Shown here: piece by piece, positions 1 through 8,493 of the stretch
Position numbering within the stretch: position 1 is the first letter of the stretch
Layout of the letters: every line of letters starts with the position of its first letter
Assembly (NCBI RefSeq): GCF_031082405.1
Contig: NZ_JAVHJU010000006.1
Span: forward strand, 1 to 64,000
Source: Amycolatopsis sp. A133
GTDB taxonomy: Bacteria; Actinomycetota; Actinomycetes; Mycobacteriales; Pseudonocardiaceae
DNA length: 64,000 nucleotides
Reading direction: 5' to 3'
Made by a program: the position numbers and the translations under genes
Notes under the pieces: generated by a model
The model's input: only the letters and a program-made list of their open reading frames with translations
Told to the model about the DNA's origin: nothing
Database searches by the model: none

Positions 1-65
1 CCCGACCCACCCGACCAGCCACAACACCCTCCAACCACACGATGTTGCAACCACCCCAAGAACCC

Positions 66-118
66 AAGCCACATTGGGTGCGTCCAACGCAACCAACGCC
101 ACATTGGGGCGTTCGGGA
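66..118. repeat. GCCACATTGGG direct repeats (family shared with 37565-37625)
   Basis: Two direct copies of GCCACATTGGG (about 69-79 and 98-108) flank GCGTCCAACGC. The same words build the long hairpin at 37565-37625. The copy lies just 3' of the uronate dehydrogenase gene, as expected of a gene-end element. Here the arms are direct rather than inverted, so a strong hairpin is not obvious. Nothing else is seen in bases 1-125. Confidence 0.5.
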
Positions 119-125
119 GCGGGCC

Positions 126-932
126 TCAGAGCGGGTTGAAGACGCCCAGGGGAGCGGTGCAGAACGGGCCGCCGACGTACTCGGCCGCGGGGCCCGTCGG
201 TGCGGGCTTCGAAGCCAGCTGGTCCGCGTACACCTCCGCGTCGTCCAGGGACTTGTAGCCCAGCGCCTCCGCCTCGGCCAGCGAGTAGATCCGGCGCGTG
301 TTGTCCGAGACCCCCCAGATCAGCCGGTACCCCGGCGACGGCGCCGAAAGGCACGCCTCGAACAGCCGCGCGCCGTCGTCGGGGGAGAGCCACGTCGACA
401 GGCCGCGCGGGCCCAGCGGCAACGGCGTCTCGAAGCACGATCCGATCCGGATCACGATGACGTCCATGCCGAAGCGCGAGTGGTACAGGCTTCCGAGGGC
501 CTCGATCGCCGCCTTGGAGACGCCGTAGTACGTGTCCGGCCGCGGTGACGAGTCCGCCGGGAGGTCGGAATCCACCCGGCGGAAGCCCACCGCGTGGTTG
601 CTCGACGCCAGGATCACCCGCTGGATCCCCGCGACCCGGGCCGCCTCCAGGACCGTCTGCGTCCCGTTGATGTTGACGTCGAGCGTCGCTTCCCACGAGT
701 TCTCGCGGCTGTGCCCGCCCAGGTGGATCAGCGCGTCGACGCCTTCGCACGCCGCCGCCATCGCCGAAGCGTCGGTCACCGACCCCGTCACGACCTCTTC
801 GGAGTCGTCCGAAGCCGTCTGCGGGGCCAGGTCGAGCAGGCGCAGCACCCGGCCGGGGCGCCGCAGGCGGGGGCGCATCAGGGTGCCGACGACACCCGCC
901 GACCCGGTGATGAGCACACGCTGGTCCGTCAT
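126..932 (-). CDS. udh: Uronate dehydrogenase (NAD-dependent)
   Basis: 268-aa short-chain (extended SDR) protein. It oxidises D-glucuronate or D-galacturonate to the aldaro-lactone, the entry step of the oxidative uronate pathway. Visible motifs are the Rossmann glycine pattern GSAGVVG (about residues 10-16), SSNHA (110-114), YGVSK (Y136, K140), and RIGSC followed by LSTWLS. This combination is characteristic of uronate dehydrogenases rather than of sugar-nucleotide epimerases, and the length matches that family. The ATG at 932 is preceded by GAGAGGAAC. The gene lies 23 bp downstream of iclR on the same strand, so the two probably form one transcript. The enzymes that use its product (glucarate dehydratase, KdgD, semialdehyde dehydrogenase) are divergently encoded next door. 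Substrate preference cannot be read from sequence. Confidence 0.9.
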   Translation of the reverse strand: MTDQRVLITGSAGVVGTLMRPRLRRPGRVLRLLDLAPQTASDDSEEVVTGSVTDASAMAAACEGVDALIHLGGHSRENSWEATLDVNINGTQTVLEAARVAGIQRVILASSNHAVGFRRVDSDLPADSSPRPDTYYGVSKAAIEALGSLYHSRFGMDVIVIRIGSCFETPLPLGPRGLSTWLSPDDGARLFEACLSAPSPGYRLIWGVSDNTRRIYSLAEAEALGYKSLDDAEVYADQLASKPAPTGPAAEYVGGPFCTAPLGVFNPL

Positions 933-955
933 GGGGTTCCTCTCACACAGAAGGG

Positions 956-1765
956 TTAACGGATGCCGGCCCGGCGCAGCTGCTGCCCGAGCTCGGCGGT
1001 GGTCTCGGCGAGCAGCTCGCCGACGCGGCGGGCGTCGTCGTCGGTCACCTGGGCGATCGGCATCGAGCAGCTGATCGCGTCGGTGCCCGGGATGCGGTAC
1101 GGGATCACCGCGGCGACACACCGGACGCCCAGCGTGCCTTCCTCGACCTCGGCGGCGTACCCGCGTTCGCGGGTGGCGGCGAACTCGGCGTGCAGGCCTT
1201 CGAGCGTGGTGATGGTGTTCGGGGTCAGCGCGGTCAGTGCCGAGGGCATCAGCGCCTCGATCTCGTCGTGCGTCAGCTCGGCCAGCAGCGCCTTGCCCAG
1301 CGCGGTCGCGTGCGCGGGCAGCGTGCGCCCGACGCGGGAGACGAGGTGCGTGGAGCGCTGCGACTCGCGCGTCTCCAGGTAGACGACCTCGGTGCCGTTG
1401 CGGCGCGCGAAGTGCGCGGTGAAGCCGGTCTTCTCCCGGATCCGCTCCAGCGCTTCGGTGGCGAACGGGACCACGGCGTCGCGGTCCAGGTACGCCGTGC
1501 CGCAGATCAGCGCGCGGACGCCGAGGCGGTAGCGGGCGGTGTTGGCGTCCGCCTCGAGCCAGCCGGCCTCCAGGAGCGTCCGCAGCAGGCCGTGCAGCGA
1601 CGAGCGCGGGAAGCCGGTGCGCGCGTGCAGGTCCGACAGCGACAGCCAGACGTCGTTCGCCGCGAAGGTCTCGATGAGGTCGACGGCCCGGCGCGCGGAC
1701 TTGACGCCCGAGGACTCGGCGGGGGCGCCGTCGGCCGTCGCGGGGTTGTCCACCTTTTGCGGCAT
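956..1765 (-). CDS. IclR-family transcriptional regulator of the uronate cluster
   Basis: 269-aa IclR-type regulator with an N-terminal winged helix (about 21-75, including the recognition stretch GFPRSSLHGLL) and a C-terminal effector-binding domain (about 95-260). The ATG at 1765 is chosen because GGAGG lies 7 bases upstream; earlier in-frame starts lack a ribosome site and run into the operator region. It is transcribed away from the symporter/glucarate operon and ahead of udh. Two similar 16-bp dyads lie in the divergent spacer (1826-1841 and 1863-1878). It probably controls both directions in response to a uronate or aldarate, and the effector is inferred from context only. Confidence 0.92.
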   Translation of the reverse strand: MPQKVDNPATADGAPAESSGVKSARRAVDLIETFAANDVWLSLSDLHARTGFPRSSLHGLLRTLLEAGWLEADANTARYRLGVRALICGTAYLDRDAVVPFATEALERIREKTGFTAHFARRNGTEVVYLETRESQRSTHLVSRVGRTLPAHATALGKALLAELTHDEIEALMPSALTALTPNTITTLEGLHAEFAATRERGYAAEVEEGTLGVRCVAAVIPYRIPGTDAISCSMPIAQVTDDDARRVGELLAETTAELGQQLRRAGIR

Positions 1766-1825
1766 TTGCGTGCCTCCGTCCGGCCGTTGACTTGTGACTC
1801 CGGCCATATTAGCGTCCCGAACAAC

Positions 1826-1878
1826 GTTCTTATGGATGAACATAATCACTATAACAGACTCCGTTCATAGATGTGAAC
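1826..1878. promoter_or_regulatory. Twin dyad operator in the iclR/symporter spacer
   Basis: GTTCTTATGGATGAAC (1826-1841) and GTTCATAGATGTGAAC (1863-1878) share the pattern GTTC-N8-GAAC. Their starts are 37 bp apart, in the only non-coding spacer between the divergent transcripts. Position and symmetry suggest IclR binding sites. No footprint is known, so the assignment is inference. Confidence 0.6.
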
Positions 1879-1918
1879 AGTGACACCACATCGACGTGGA
1901 CGCGGAAGGGAGCCTGCG

Positions 1919-3427
1919 GTGCACGCACTCGACTGGACGATGATCTGCGCGTACTTCGCGCTGATGATCGTGATCGGCTGGTGGTCGCACAAGAGGGTCA
2001 GCGACGTCAAGGACTTCTTCACGGCCGGCGGCAAGATGCCGTGGTGGCTGGCCGGCATCTCACACCACATGTCCGGCTACAGCGCCGTGCTCTTCGTCGC
2101 GTACGCGGGCGTCGCGTACACGTCGGGCATCACCGTGTACTTCTGGGGCTTCGCCAGCATCGGCATCGGCGTGGGCATCGGCAGCTGGCTGTTCGCCGCC
2201 CGCTGGAACCGGTTGCGCTCGAAGCTCGGCGTCGCCTCGCCGCTGGAGTACCTGGCCAAGCGGTACAACGTGCCGACGCAGCAGGCGCTCGCCTGGAGCG
2301 GCAGCCTGCTGAAGATCTTCGACATCGCGGCCAAGTGGTTCGCCGTCGCGACGCTGCTGCACGTCTTCGCCGGGCTGGACTACAACCTCGGCATCCTCAT
2401 CACCGGCGCGGTCACCCTGGTCTACTGCACCATCGGCGGCCTGTGGGCCGACGCGCTCACCGACTTCGGCCAGTTCGTCATCCAGGCCATCGCCGCGATC
2501 GTGATGATCGTCGTGGTGCTGGGCAAGCTGGGTGGGATCTCCGCGCTCTGGACGATGTGGGACAAGCTGCCCGCGGGCCACGTCGACCCGGTGACGTCCA
2601 AGTACACCACCATCTTCCTGCTCATCTACGTGCTGGTGAAGACGCTGGAGTACAACGGAGGCATGTGGAACCTGGCGCAGCGGTACATGGCCGCGCCGAC
2701 CACGAGCGCGGCCAAGCGCGGCGCGCGGCTGTCGTCCGCGCTGTACCTGCTGTGGCCGCTGGTGCTGATGTTCCCGATGTTCGCGGCGCCGCTGCTCATC
2801 CCGGGCGTCAAGGACCCGACGCAGTCGTACGCGATCATGACCACCACGTTCCTGCCGCCGGGCCTGATCGGCCTGGTGCTGGCCGGCATCTTCTCGCACA
2901 CCATGGCGATGGTCTCCTCCGACGCCAACGCGATCTCCGCGGTGATCACCCGGGACATGATCCCGGCGATGTTCCGCCGCACCCGGCAGTGGACCGACGT
3001 CCAGGGCCTGAAGGCCGCGCGGATCACCACGGTGATCTTCGTCGCGCTGACCATGCTCGTGGCCACGCAGGCGCAGAACCTCGGCGGCGTGCTGCAGATC
3101 GTCGTCAACTGGGTCGCGGCGCTGATGGGCCCGATCTCGATCCCGCTGCTGCTGGGCATGCTGCCGTGGTTCCGCAAGTGCGGCCCGCGCGCCGCGCTGA
3201 TCTCCTGGGCGGGCGGCCTGATCGACTACGCGCTGGTGTACTACGTGTTCAAGGCGAACCAGACCGTGCTCGTCGCGACGCCGATCCTGGTTTCGCTCGT
3301 GCTCTACATCGGTCTCGGCCTGCTGGCGCCCGAGCGCAGCGCGGTGGCCGATGAGATCGTCGACACCGTGAACGCCGCCGACGACGACGTCGACCGGAAG
3401 AAGGAAGGCACGACCGTGCCCGCCTGA
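1919..3427 (+). CDS. Sodium:solute symporter (SSS family), probable uronate/aldarate importer
   Basis: 502-aa polytopic membrane protein with roughly 13 hydrophobic segments. It opens with the SSS signature: a first helix followed by SDVKDFFTAGGKMPWWLAGISHHMSGYSA, given here as its two halves SDVKDFFTAGG and KMPWWLAG...SGYSA. The GTG at 1919 is preferred because AAGGGAG precedes it and translation then starts just before helix 1; an upstream GTG at 1880 would add a charged leader and lies against the operator. It is first in a rightward operon with kdgD, gudD and the semialdehyde dehydrogenase. Transport of glucuronate, galacturonate or glucarate is therefore likely, but the substrate is inferred from neighbours. 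Confidence 0.85.
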   Translation: MHALDWTMICAYFALMIVIGWWSHKRVSDVKDFFTAGGKMPWWLAGISHHMSGYSAVLFVAYAGVAYTSGITVYFWGFASIGIGVGIGSWLFAARWNRLRSKLGVASPLEYLAKRYNVPTQQALAWSGSLLKIFDIAAKWFAVATLLHVFAGLDYNLGILITGAVTLVYCTIGGLWADALTDFGQFVIQAIAAIVMIVVVLGKLGGISALWTMWDKLPAGHVDPVTSKYTTIFLLIYVLVKTLEYNGGMWNLAQRYMAAPTTSAAKRGARLSSALYLLWPLVLMFPMFAAPLLIPGVKDPTQSYAIMTTTFLPPGLIGLVLAGIFSHTMAMVSSDANAISAVITRDMIPAMFRRTRQWTDVQGLKAARITTVIFVALTMLVATQAQNLGGVLQIVVNWVAALMGPISIPLLLGMLPWFRKCGPRAALISWAGGLIDYALVYYVFKANQTVLVATPILVSLVLYIGLGLLAPERSAVADEIVDTVNAADDDVDRKKEGTTVPA

Positions 3428-3478
3428 CGTTGGCCCCACCCGGCCGAACCCGAAAAAGGACGAGAGAGCAGAAAACAG

Positions 3479-4414
3479 ATGGCACAGAACGAGATCGAGC
3501 TGGACGGCCTGCTGGCGTTCCCCCTCACCCCGTTCACCGAGGACCTCGAGGTCAACCTCGACGCGCTCGCGGAGAACGTGGAGAGCCACATCGCGGCGGG
3601 CGCCGGTGCGCTGTTCGTCGCGTGCGGCACCGGCGAGTTCAGCTCGCTCTCGCCCGCCGAGCACGCCTCGGTGCTCACCCGGACCCGGGAGGTGGCCGCC
3701 GGCCGCGTCCCGGTCTGGGTGGGCGCCGGTGGCGGCGCGGCGTCGGCGCGGGCCGGTATCGCGGCGGCCCAGTCCGGCGGCGCGGACGGCGTCCTGCTGC
3801 TGCCGCCGTACCTCGTCACCGGGCCGCAGGCGGGGCTGGTCGACTTCGTCCGCTACGCCGTCGGCGACTCGTCCGTGCCGGTCATCGTCTACCACCGCGG
3901 CACCGGCGTGTTCAGCGCGCCGGCCGCGGCTTCGCTGCTGGACATCCCCTCGGTCGCCGGCCTCAAGGACGGCTACGGCGACGTCGAGACGATGACCCGG
4001 ATCGTCACCACCATCCGCGCGCTGGACACCGAGCGGGCGCGGAACTTCCTGTTCTTCAACGGGCTGCCGACCGCGGAGGTCTCCGCCAAGGCGTACGCGG
4101 CGATCGGCGTCGCCCGGTACTCCTCGGCGGTGCACTGCTTCGCGCCGGAGATCGCGCACCGCTTCCACCGCGCGCTCGGCGAAGGCGACACGCGCGTGAT
4201 GGACGCCCTGCTGACGGGCTTCTACCTGCCGCTGGTGGCGTTGCGGGACGAGACGCCCGGCTTCGCCGTGTCCCTGGTGAAGGCCGCCGCCCGGTTGCGC
4301 GGTGACAAGGTCGGCCCGGTCCGGCCGCCGCTGGTCGAGCCGACACCGGAGCAGATCCACCGGCTCGAAAAGGTCGTGGAGGACGGCTTCGTCACGCTGA
4401 AGGGGCTCGGCTGA
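3479..4414 (+). CDS. kdgD: 5-dehydro-4-deoxyglucarate dehydratase
   Basis: 311-aa class I aldolase/DHDPS-superfamily enzyme. It dehydrates and decarboxylates 5-keto-4-deoxyglucarate to 2-oxoglutarate semialdehyde, water and CO2. The (beta/alpha)8 pattern holds the Schiff-base lysine in AGLKDG (K163) and the partner tyrosine in VIVYHRGTG (Y138). The GTGEF loop (about 50-54) replaces the GTT of DHDPS, as in KdgD enzymes. The length is close to the usual 300-310 aa. A purine-rich leader (GAGAGAGC) precedes the ATG. Its TGA overlaps the ATG of gudD (TGATG), which shows translational coupling to the enzyme that makes its substrate. Confidence 0.93.
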   Translation: MAQNEIELDGLLAFPLTPFTEDLEVNLDALAENVESHIAAGAGALFVACGTGEFSSLSPAEHASVLTRTREVAAGRVPVWVGAGGGAASARAGIAAAQSGGADGVLLLPPYLVTGPQAGLVDFVRYAVGDSSVPVIVYHRGTGVFSAPAAASLLDIPSVAGLKDGYGDVETMTRIVTTIRALDTERARNFLFFNGLPTAEVSAKAYAAIGVARYSSAVHCFAPEIAHRFHRALGEGDTRVMDALLTGFYLPLVALRDETPGFAVSLVKAAARLRGDKVGPVRPPLVEPTPEQIHRLEKVVEDGFVTLKGLG

Positions 4415-5670
4415 TGCAGATCCTCGACGTGGTGCTGACCCCGGTCGCGTTCGCGGACCCGCCGCTGCTCAACGTCATGGGCGTGCACGAGCCGTTCGCG
4501 CTGCGCAGCGTCGTCCAGGTCAAGTGCGAGGACGGCGTCGTCGGGCTCGGCGAGTCCTACGGCGACGAAGCCTTCCTCGGCGAGGTGCGCAAGGTGCTGC
4601 CGCGGCTGCGCGGCCACGACGTGTTCGACCTGCCCGGCCTGCAGCGGCTGGTCGCCGAAGCGCTGTCGGACACGGTGCTGACCGACGCGCACGGCCTGAT
4701 CGGCGGGTTCTCCATCCGCAAGACCATCGCGAGCGTGTACTCGCTGTTCGAGGTGGCCTGCCTGGACGCGCAGGGGCACTACCTGGGCCGTCCGGTGACC
4801 GACCTGCTCGGCGGCCAGGTCCGTGCCGCCGTCGAGTTCTCCGCCTACCTGTTCTACAAGTACGGCAAGCACGTCGACGGCCGCGAGGACTCCTGGGGCG
4901 AGATCACCACCCCGGAGACCCTCGTCGGGTCGGCGAAGCGGATGGCCGACGAGTACGGGTTCAAGTCGATCAAGCTCAAGGGCGGGGTCTTCGAGCCGGC
5001 CCAGGAGATCGACGGGATCCGTGCGCTGGCCGAGGCCTTCCCCGGGCACCCGCTCCGGATCGACCCGAACGGCGCTTGGACGGTCGAGACGAGCATCCGC
5101 GTCGCGTCCGAGCTCGACGGGGTCCTCGAGTACCTCGAAGACCCGACGCCGGGCATCGAGGGCATGGCCCAGGTGGCCGCCGAGGCGTCCATGCCGCTGG
5201 CCACCAACATGTGTGTGGTCAACTTCGGCGACATCGAGCCGGGCTTCCGGGCGCGGGCGATCGGCGTGCTGCTGTCGGACCACCACTTCTGGGGCGGTCT
5301 GCGCGCGACGCAGTCGCTGTCGGTGACCTGCGAGAGCTTCGGCGTCGGCCTGTCGATGCACTCCAACAGCCACCTCGGGATCAGCCTGGCGGCGATGGTG
5401 CAGGTCGCCGCGGCGACGCCGCACCTGACCTACGCCTGCGACACGCACTGGCCGTGGAAGGTCGAGGACGTGATCGAGCCGGGCGTGCTGGAGTTCACCG
5501 ACGGCGCCGTCGCGGTGCCCACGACGCCGGGCCTCGGGATCACCCTCGACGAGGACGCGCTGGCCAAGCTGCACGAGAACTACGTCCGATGTGGACTGAC
5601 GAAGCGGGACGACGTGACGTACATGCGGAACTTCGTCGACGGTTTCGAGCCCAACACGGCGCGGTGGTGA
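4414..5670 (+). CDS. gudD: Glucarate dehydratase (enolase superfamily)
   Basis: 418-aa enolase-superfamily dehydratase acting on D-glucarate (and possibly galactarate) to give 5-keto-4-deoxyglucarate. Catalytic and metal-binding residues are readable: the KxK motif in SIKLKGG (K187, K189), DPNG (D217, N219), LEDP (E242), the ATNMCV loop (N265), H316 in MHSNSH and D343 in CDTHWPW. The spacing matches the His-Asp dyad of E. coli GlucD. It begins inside the kdgD stop and is followed after 4 bp by an unknown gene, so all belong to one operon. The exact aldarate stereochemistry cannot be decided from sequence. Confidence 0.93.
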   Translation: MQILDVVLTPVAFADPPLLNVMGVHEPFALRSVVQVKCEDGVVGLGESYGDEAFLGEVRKVLPRLRGHDVFDLPGLQRLVAEALSDTVLTDAHGLIGGFSIRKTIASVYSLFEVACLDAQGHYLGRPVTDLLGGQVRAAVEFSAYLFYKYGKHVDGREDSWGEITTPETLVGSAKRMADEYGFKSIKLKGGVFEPAQEIDGIRALAEAFPGHPLRIDPNGAWTVETSIRVASELDGVLEYLEDPTPGIEGMAQVAAEASMPLATNMCVVNFGDIEPGFRARAIGVLLSDHHFWGGLRATQSLSVTCESFGVGLSMHSNSHLGISLAAMVQVAAATPHLTYACDTHWPWKVEDVIEPGVLEFTDGAVAVPTTPGLGITLDEDALAKLHENYVRCGLTKRDDVTYMRNFVDGFEPNTARW

Positions 5671-5674
5671 GCCG

Positions 5675-6805
5675 GTGAAGGTGACGGGATACGCTTACCC
5701 CTGGGACGTCCTGGAGGACGGGTTCGCCGCGCGCGCCCGCGCTCTCGGCGTCGACGAGGTGGCTGTGGCGCTTTCGTACCACAGCGCTCGCGCCGCGACG
5801 CCGTGGTCGCCGTCGCGGACGGCCGTCGTGGCGCGGCACGCGGCGTTCTACCGGCCGGTGCGTCCGGACGGGTGGGGTGCGCTGCGACCGTCCACTCCGG
5901 ACTGGGTCGTTTCCGGCGACTCCGGGGGCGACGCCGTCCGCCTGCTCAACGAGGCCGCGATCCCGGCTGCCGCCTGGATCGTCCTGACCCACAACTCCCA
6001 GCTCGGTTACGAGCACCCGGACGTCGTGGTGCGCAACTGCTTCGGCGAGGCCTACCCGTGGGCGCTGTGCCCTTCGCGGCCCGAGGTGCGCGAGTACGCC
6101 GCTGCGGTGGTCGCGAATTCCGTAGCCGGGCTGGAGCTGTCTTCGGTGATCCTCGAGGCCTGCGGGCCGCTCGGGGCGATCCACCAGCACCAGCACGAGA
6201 AGACCGACGGCGTGTGGGCGCCCGCCGTGGCCCGGCTGCTGTCGATCTGCTGCTGCGACGCCTGCGCTGCCGCGTGGGACGTCGATGCGGACACCGTCCG
6301 GGCCCAGCTCGTCGAGGAGGTCCGGCGGCTGGTCGCGACCGGCGACCTGGGGATCACCGGCGACCGGCTGCCGCCGGAGCTGACCCGGATGCTGCTGCGG
6401 GTCCGGCAGCGGGCGACCGACGAGCTGCGGGCCGCGGTTTTGGCCACGCTGCCGCCGGGCATCCGGATCGTGCTGCACGGCGCGCTCGACCCGTGGGTCA
6501 CCGGCGCGTTGCCCGGGCTGACGCCGTCCGCGCCCGACGACGTCGACGCGGTCGTATTGTTCGGGTGGGCCCCCGCCACCGGCGCCGAGGCCGTCGCGGC
6601 GGCCCGGGAAGCCCTGCCCGAACGGGTCGCGATCGCCAGCTACATCACGGCGGTAGCCGCCGCGCCGGTGCCGGACATCGCCGCCTACGTCGGCGAGCTG
6701 GCCAAGGCGGGAGCCGCCGAGCTGCACCTGTACCACCTCGGGCTGGCCGGTCCGGGTCGCTGGCCCGACCTGGAAACGGCCACCGCCGCCGCCCATGAGA
6801 ACTGA
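5675..6805 (+). CDS. Unrecognised 376-aa TIM-barrel-like protein in the glucarate operon
   Basis: I cannot assign a family. The chain begins VTGYAYPWDV and shows alternating hydrophobic strands and Ala-rich helices of the (beta/alpha)8 type. It also has an aromatic- and His-rich stretch (LTHNSQLGYEHPDVVVRN, GEAYPWALCPSRPEV), an ILEACGPLGAIHQHQHE segment and a SICCCDACAAAW cysteine cluster, as seen in some uncharacterised glycoside-hydrolase-like barrels. No signal peptide is seen. GTG at 5675 is 5 bp after the gudD stop, with GGTGAG in the overlap region, and the gene is followed after 15 bp by the semialdehyde dehydrogenase. Co-transcription with a complete uronate pathway suggests a sugar-acid hydrolase or isomerase that feeds the pathway. 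That role is inference. Confidence 0.75.
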   Translation: MKVTGYAYPWDVLEDGFAARARALGVDEVAVALSYHSARAATPWSPSRTAVVARHAAFYRPVRPDGWGALRPSTPDWVVSGDSGGDAVRLLNEAAIPAAAWIVLTHNSQLGYEHPDVVVRNCFGEAYPWALCPSRPEVREYAAAVVANSVAGLELSSVILEACGPLGAIHQHQHEKTDGVWAPAVARLLSICCCDACAAAWDVDADTVRAQLVEEVRRLVATGDLGITGDRLPPELTRMLLRVRQRATDELRAAVLATLPPGIRIVLHGALDPWVTGALPGLTPSAPDDVDAVVLFGWAPATGAEAVAAAREALPERVAIASYITAVAAAPVPDIAAYVGELAKAGAAELHLYHLGLAGPGRWPDLETATAAAHEN

Positions 6806-6820
6806 GGAGCTGTTCCACCC

Positions 6821-8275
6821 ATGAGCCAGGCCACTGACGCCGCCACGCTCGAGAAGATCCTGGCGGGAGCCGCCGAGGCCGCCCGTCCCGCCGCCGAGGC
6901 GACCCCGGCCGAACGCGCCGGCTGGCTGACCGCCGTCGCCGACGCCCTCGACGCCGCCGCGGGCGAACTGGTCCCGCTGGCCCACGCCGAGACCCACCTG
7001 CCCGAGTCGCCGCGGCTGGCCGGCGAGCTGAAGCGCACAACGTTCCAGCTGCGTCTCTTCGCCGAGGTCCTCACCGACGGCGAGTACCTCGGCGCCACCG
7101 TCGACCACGCCGACCCGGACTGGCCGATGGGCCCGCGCCCGGACATCCGCCGCGTCAAGACCGCGATCGGGCCGGTGCTGGTGTTCGCGGCCAGCAACTT
7201 CCCGTTCGCGTTCAGCGTCGCCGGGGGTGACACCGCGTCCGCGCTGGCCGCGGGCTGCCCGGTGATCCTCAAGGCCCACCCCGGGCACCCGGAGCTGTCC
7301 GCGCAGACCGGTTCGGTCGTGCGGGAGGCCCTGATCAAGGCGGGCGCCCCCGCGGCCCTGTTCAACGTGATCTTCGGCCAGGACGAGGGCGTCACGGCCC
7401 TGAAGGACCCGCGGATCGCGGCGGCGTCGTTCACCGGCTCGATCCCCGGCGGGCGGGCGCTGTTCGACATCGCGAACGCCCGGCCGCGGCCGATCCCGTT
7501 CTACGGCGAGCTGGGCAGCGTCAACCCGGTCGTGGTCACCGAGGCCGCGATCGCCGCCCGCGGGGAAGCCGTCGCCAAGGGGTACGCCGGGTCGTTCACG
7601 CTGGGCGCCGGCCAGTTCTGCACCAAGCCGGGCCTGCTGTTCCTGCCCGAGGACCACGGCCTCACCGACACGCTGCGCTCGGCGCTGGACGGCGCCGCGG
7701 CCCAGCCGATGCTCAACGACCGGATCGCTTCCGGGTACGCTTCCCAGCTCTCCTCGCTTATGGAGGTCTCCGGCGTCGAGGTCGTGTCTTCGTCGGATTC
7801 TTCCTCGCCGTCGTTCACCCCGACCCTGCTGGCGACCACCGGCAAGCAGTTCCTCGAGGGCGGCGCCACGGTGCACGAAGAGTGCTTCGGGCCGGCGTCG
7901 CTGATCGTCACCTACGCCGACCAGGCCGAACTGCTGAGCCTGCTCGACGTCATCGAACCGGGGCTCACCGCCACGATCCACGGCGAGGAGTCCGATGCGG
8001 ACTGGATCCGGCCGGTGCTGCCGGCGCTGACCCGCATCGCCGGCCGGCTGCTGTGGAACGACTGGCCCACCGGCGTGACGGTGAGCTGGGCCCAGCAGCA
8101 CGGCGGCCCGTACCCGGCCACGACGGCCCCGACGACGACGTCCGTCGGCACGGCGGCGATCGAGCGGTTCCTGCGCCCGGTCGCCTGGCAGGGCTTCCCG
8201 GACGCGCTGCTGCCCGAACCCCTGCAGGAGGCCAACCCCTGGCAGCTCCCCCGCCGCACCAACGGCACCCGCTGA
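6821..8275 (+). CDS. NADP-dependent 2,5-dioxovalerate (2-oxoglutarate semialdehyde) dehydrogenase
   Basis: 484-aa aldehyde dehydrogenase. Catalytic cysteine lies in GAGQFCTKPGL (C267) and the general-base glutamate in ELGSVNP (E230). The NADP-binding region contains FAASNFPFAFSVAGGDTASALAAG, read as FAASNFPF followed by GGDTASALAAG, and FTGSIPGGR. The ELGS and GQFCTKPGL signatures are typical of the KGSADH subfamily that oxidises 2-oxoglutarate semialdehyde, rather than of betaine or succinate-semialdehyde enzymes. It is the last gene of the operon and its product enters the TCA cycle. The ATG at 6821 has GAGGAG 12-17 bases upstream. The 3' end is followed directly by a run of gene-end palindromes. 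Confidence 0.9.
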   Translation: MSQATDAATLEKILAGAAEAARPAAEATPAERAGWLTAVADALDAAAGELVPLAHAETHLPESPRLAGELKRTTFQLRLFAEVLTDGEYLGATVDHADPDWPMGPRPDIRRVKTAIGPVLVFAASNFPFAFSVAGGDTASALAAGCPVILKAHPGHPELSAQTGSVVREALIKAGAPAALFNVIFGQDEGVTALKDPRIAAASFTGSIPGGRALFDIANARPRPIPFYGELGSVNPVVVTEAAIAARGEAVAKGYAGSFTLGAGQFCTKPGLLFLPEDHGLTDTLRSALDGAAAQPMLNDRIASGYASQLSSLMEVSGVEVVSSSDSSSPSFTPTLLATTGKQFLEGGATVHEECFGPASLIVTYADQAELLSLLDVIEPGLTATIHGEESDADWIRPVLPALTRIAGRLLWNDWPTGVTVSWAQQHGGPYPATTAPTTTSVGTAAIERFLRPVAWQGFPDALLPEPLQEANPWQLPRRTNGTR

Positions 8276-8283
8276 CCCCAAGA

Positions 8284-8418
8284 CGCCACTTTCCCTACGA
8301 AAGTGACGCTTCGACCCCCCTGAGACGTCACTTTCCCTACGAAAGTGACGCCTCCGGACCGGAGCTTTCACGTGAAAGCTCCCACCTGGGCCCCGCACTT
8401 TCACGTGAAAGTGCGGGG
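8284..8418. repeat. Four consecutive gene-end palindromes (CACTTTC/GAAAGTG and TTTCACGTGAAA types)
   Basis: Two copies of a CACTTTC-CCTAC-GAAAGTG hairpin (8284-8308, 8327-8349) are followed by a perfect 22-bp palindrome around TTTCACGTGAAA (8361-8382, arms GGAGCTTTCAC) and a perfect 28-bp palindrome (8391-8418, arms CCCCGCACTTTCAC). They fill the space between the dehydrogenase stop and the PL8 start. Related copies occur at 46087-46113 and 61047-61105. They could be bidirectional terminators or protein-binding sites; no U-tract follows. Confidence 0.85.
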
Positions 8419-8493
8419 TGTTGCCCCACTACGCCGCCGCATAGCTGAAGTTCGTTCCCGTAAGCCGAGGATGTCTTCCTGGGAGGCGTTGTC

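Noticed and set aside
1880-1918. Upstream GTG start for the symporter
   Set aside because: It lies directly after the second IclR dyad and lacks a ribosome site; GTG 1919 has one and starts at the conserved helix.
5540-8404. 954-codon open frame on the minus strand
   Set aside because: It is antisense to glucarate, unknown-barrel and aldehyde-dehydrogenase genes with clear motifs. High GC keeps third-position-related frames open, and its protein is Arg/Gly-rich low complexity without any domain.
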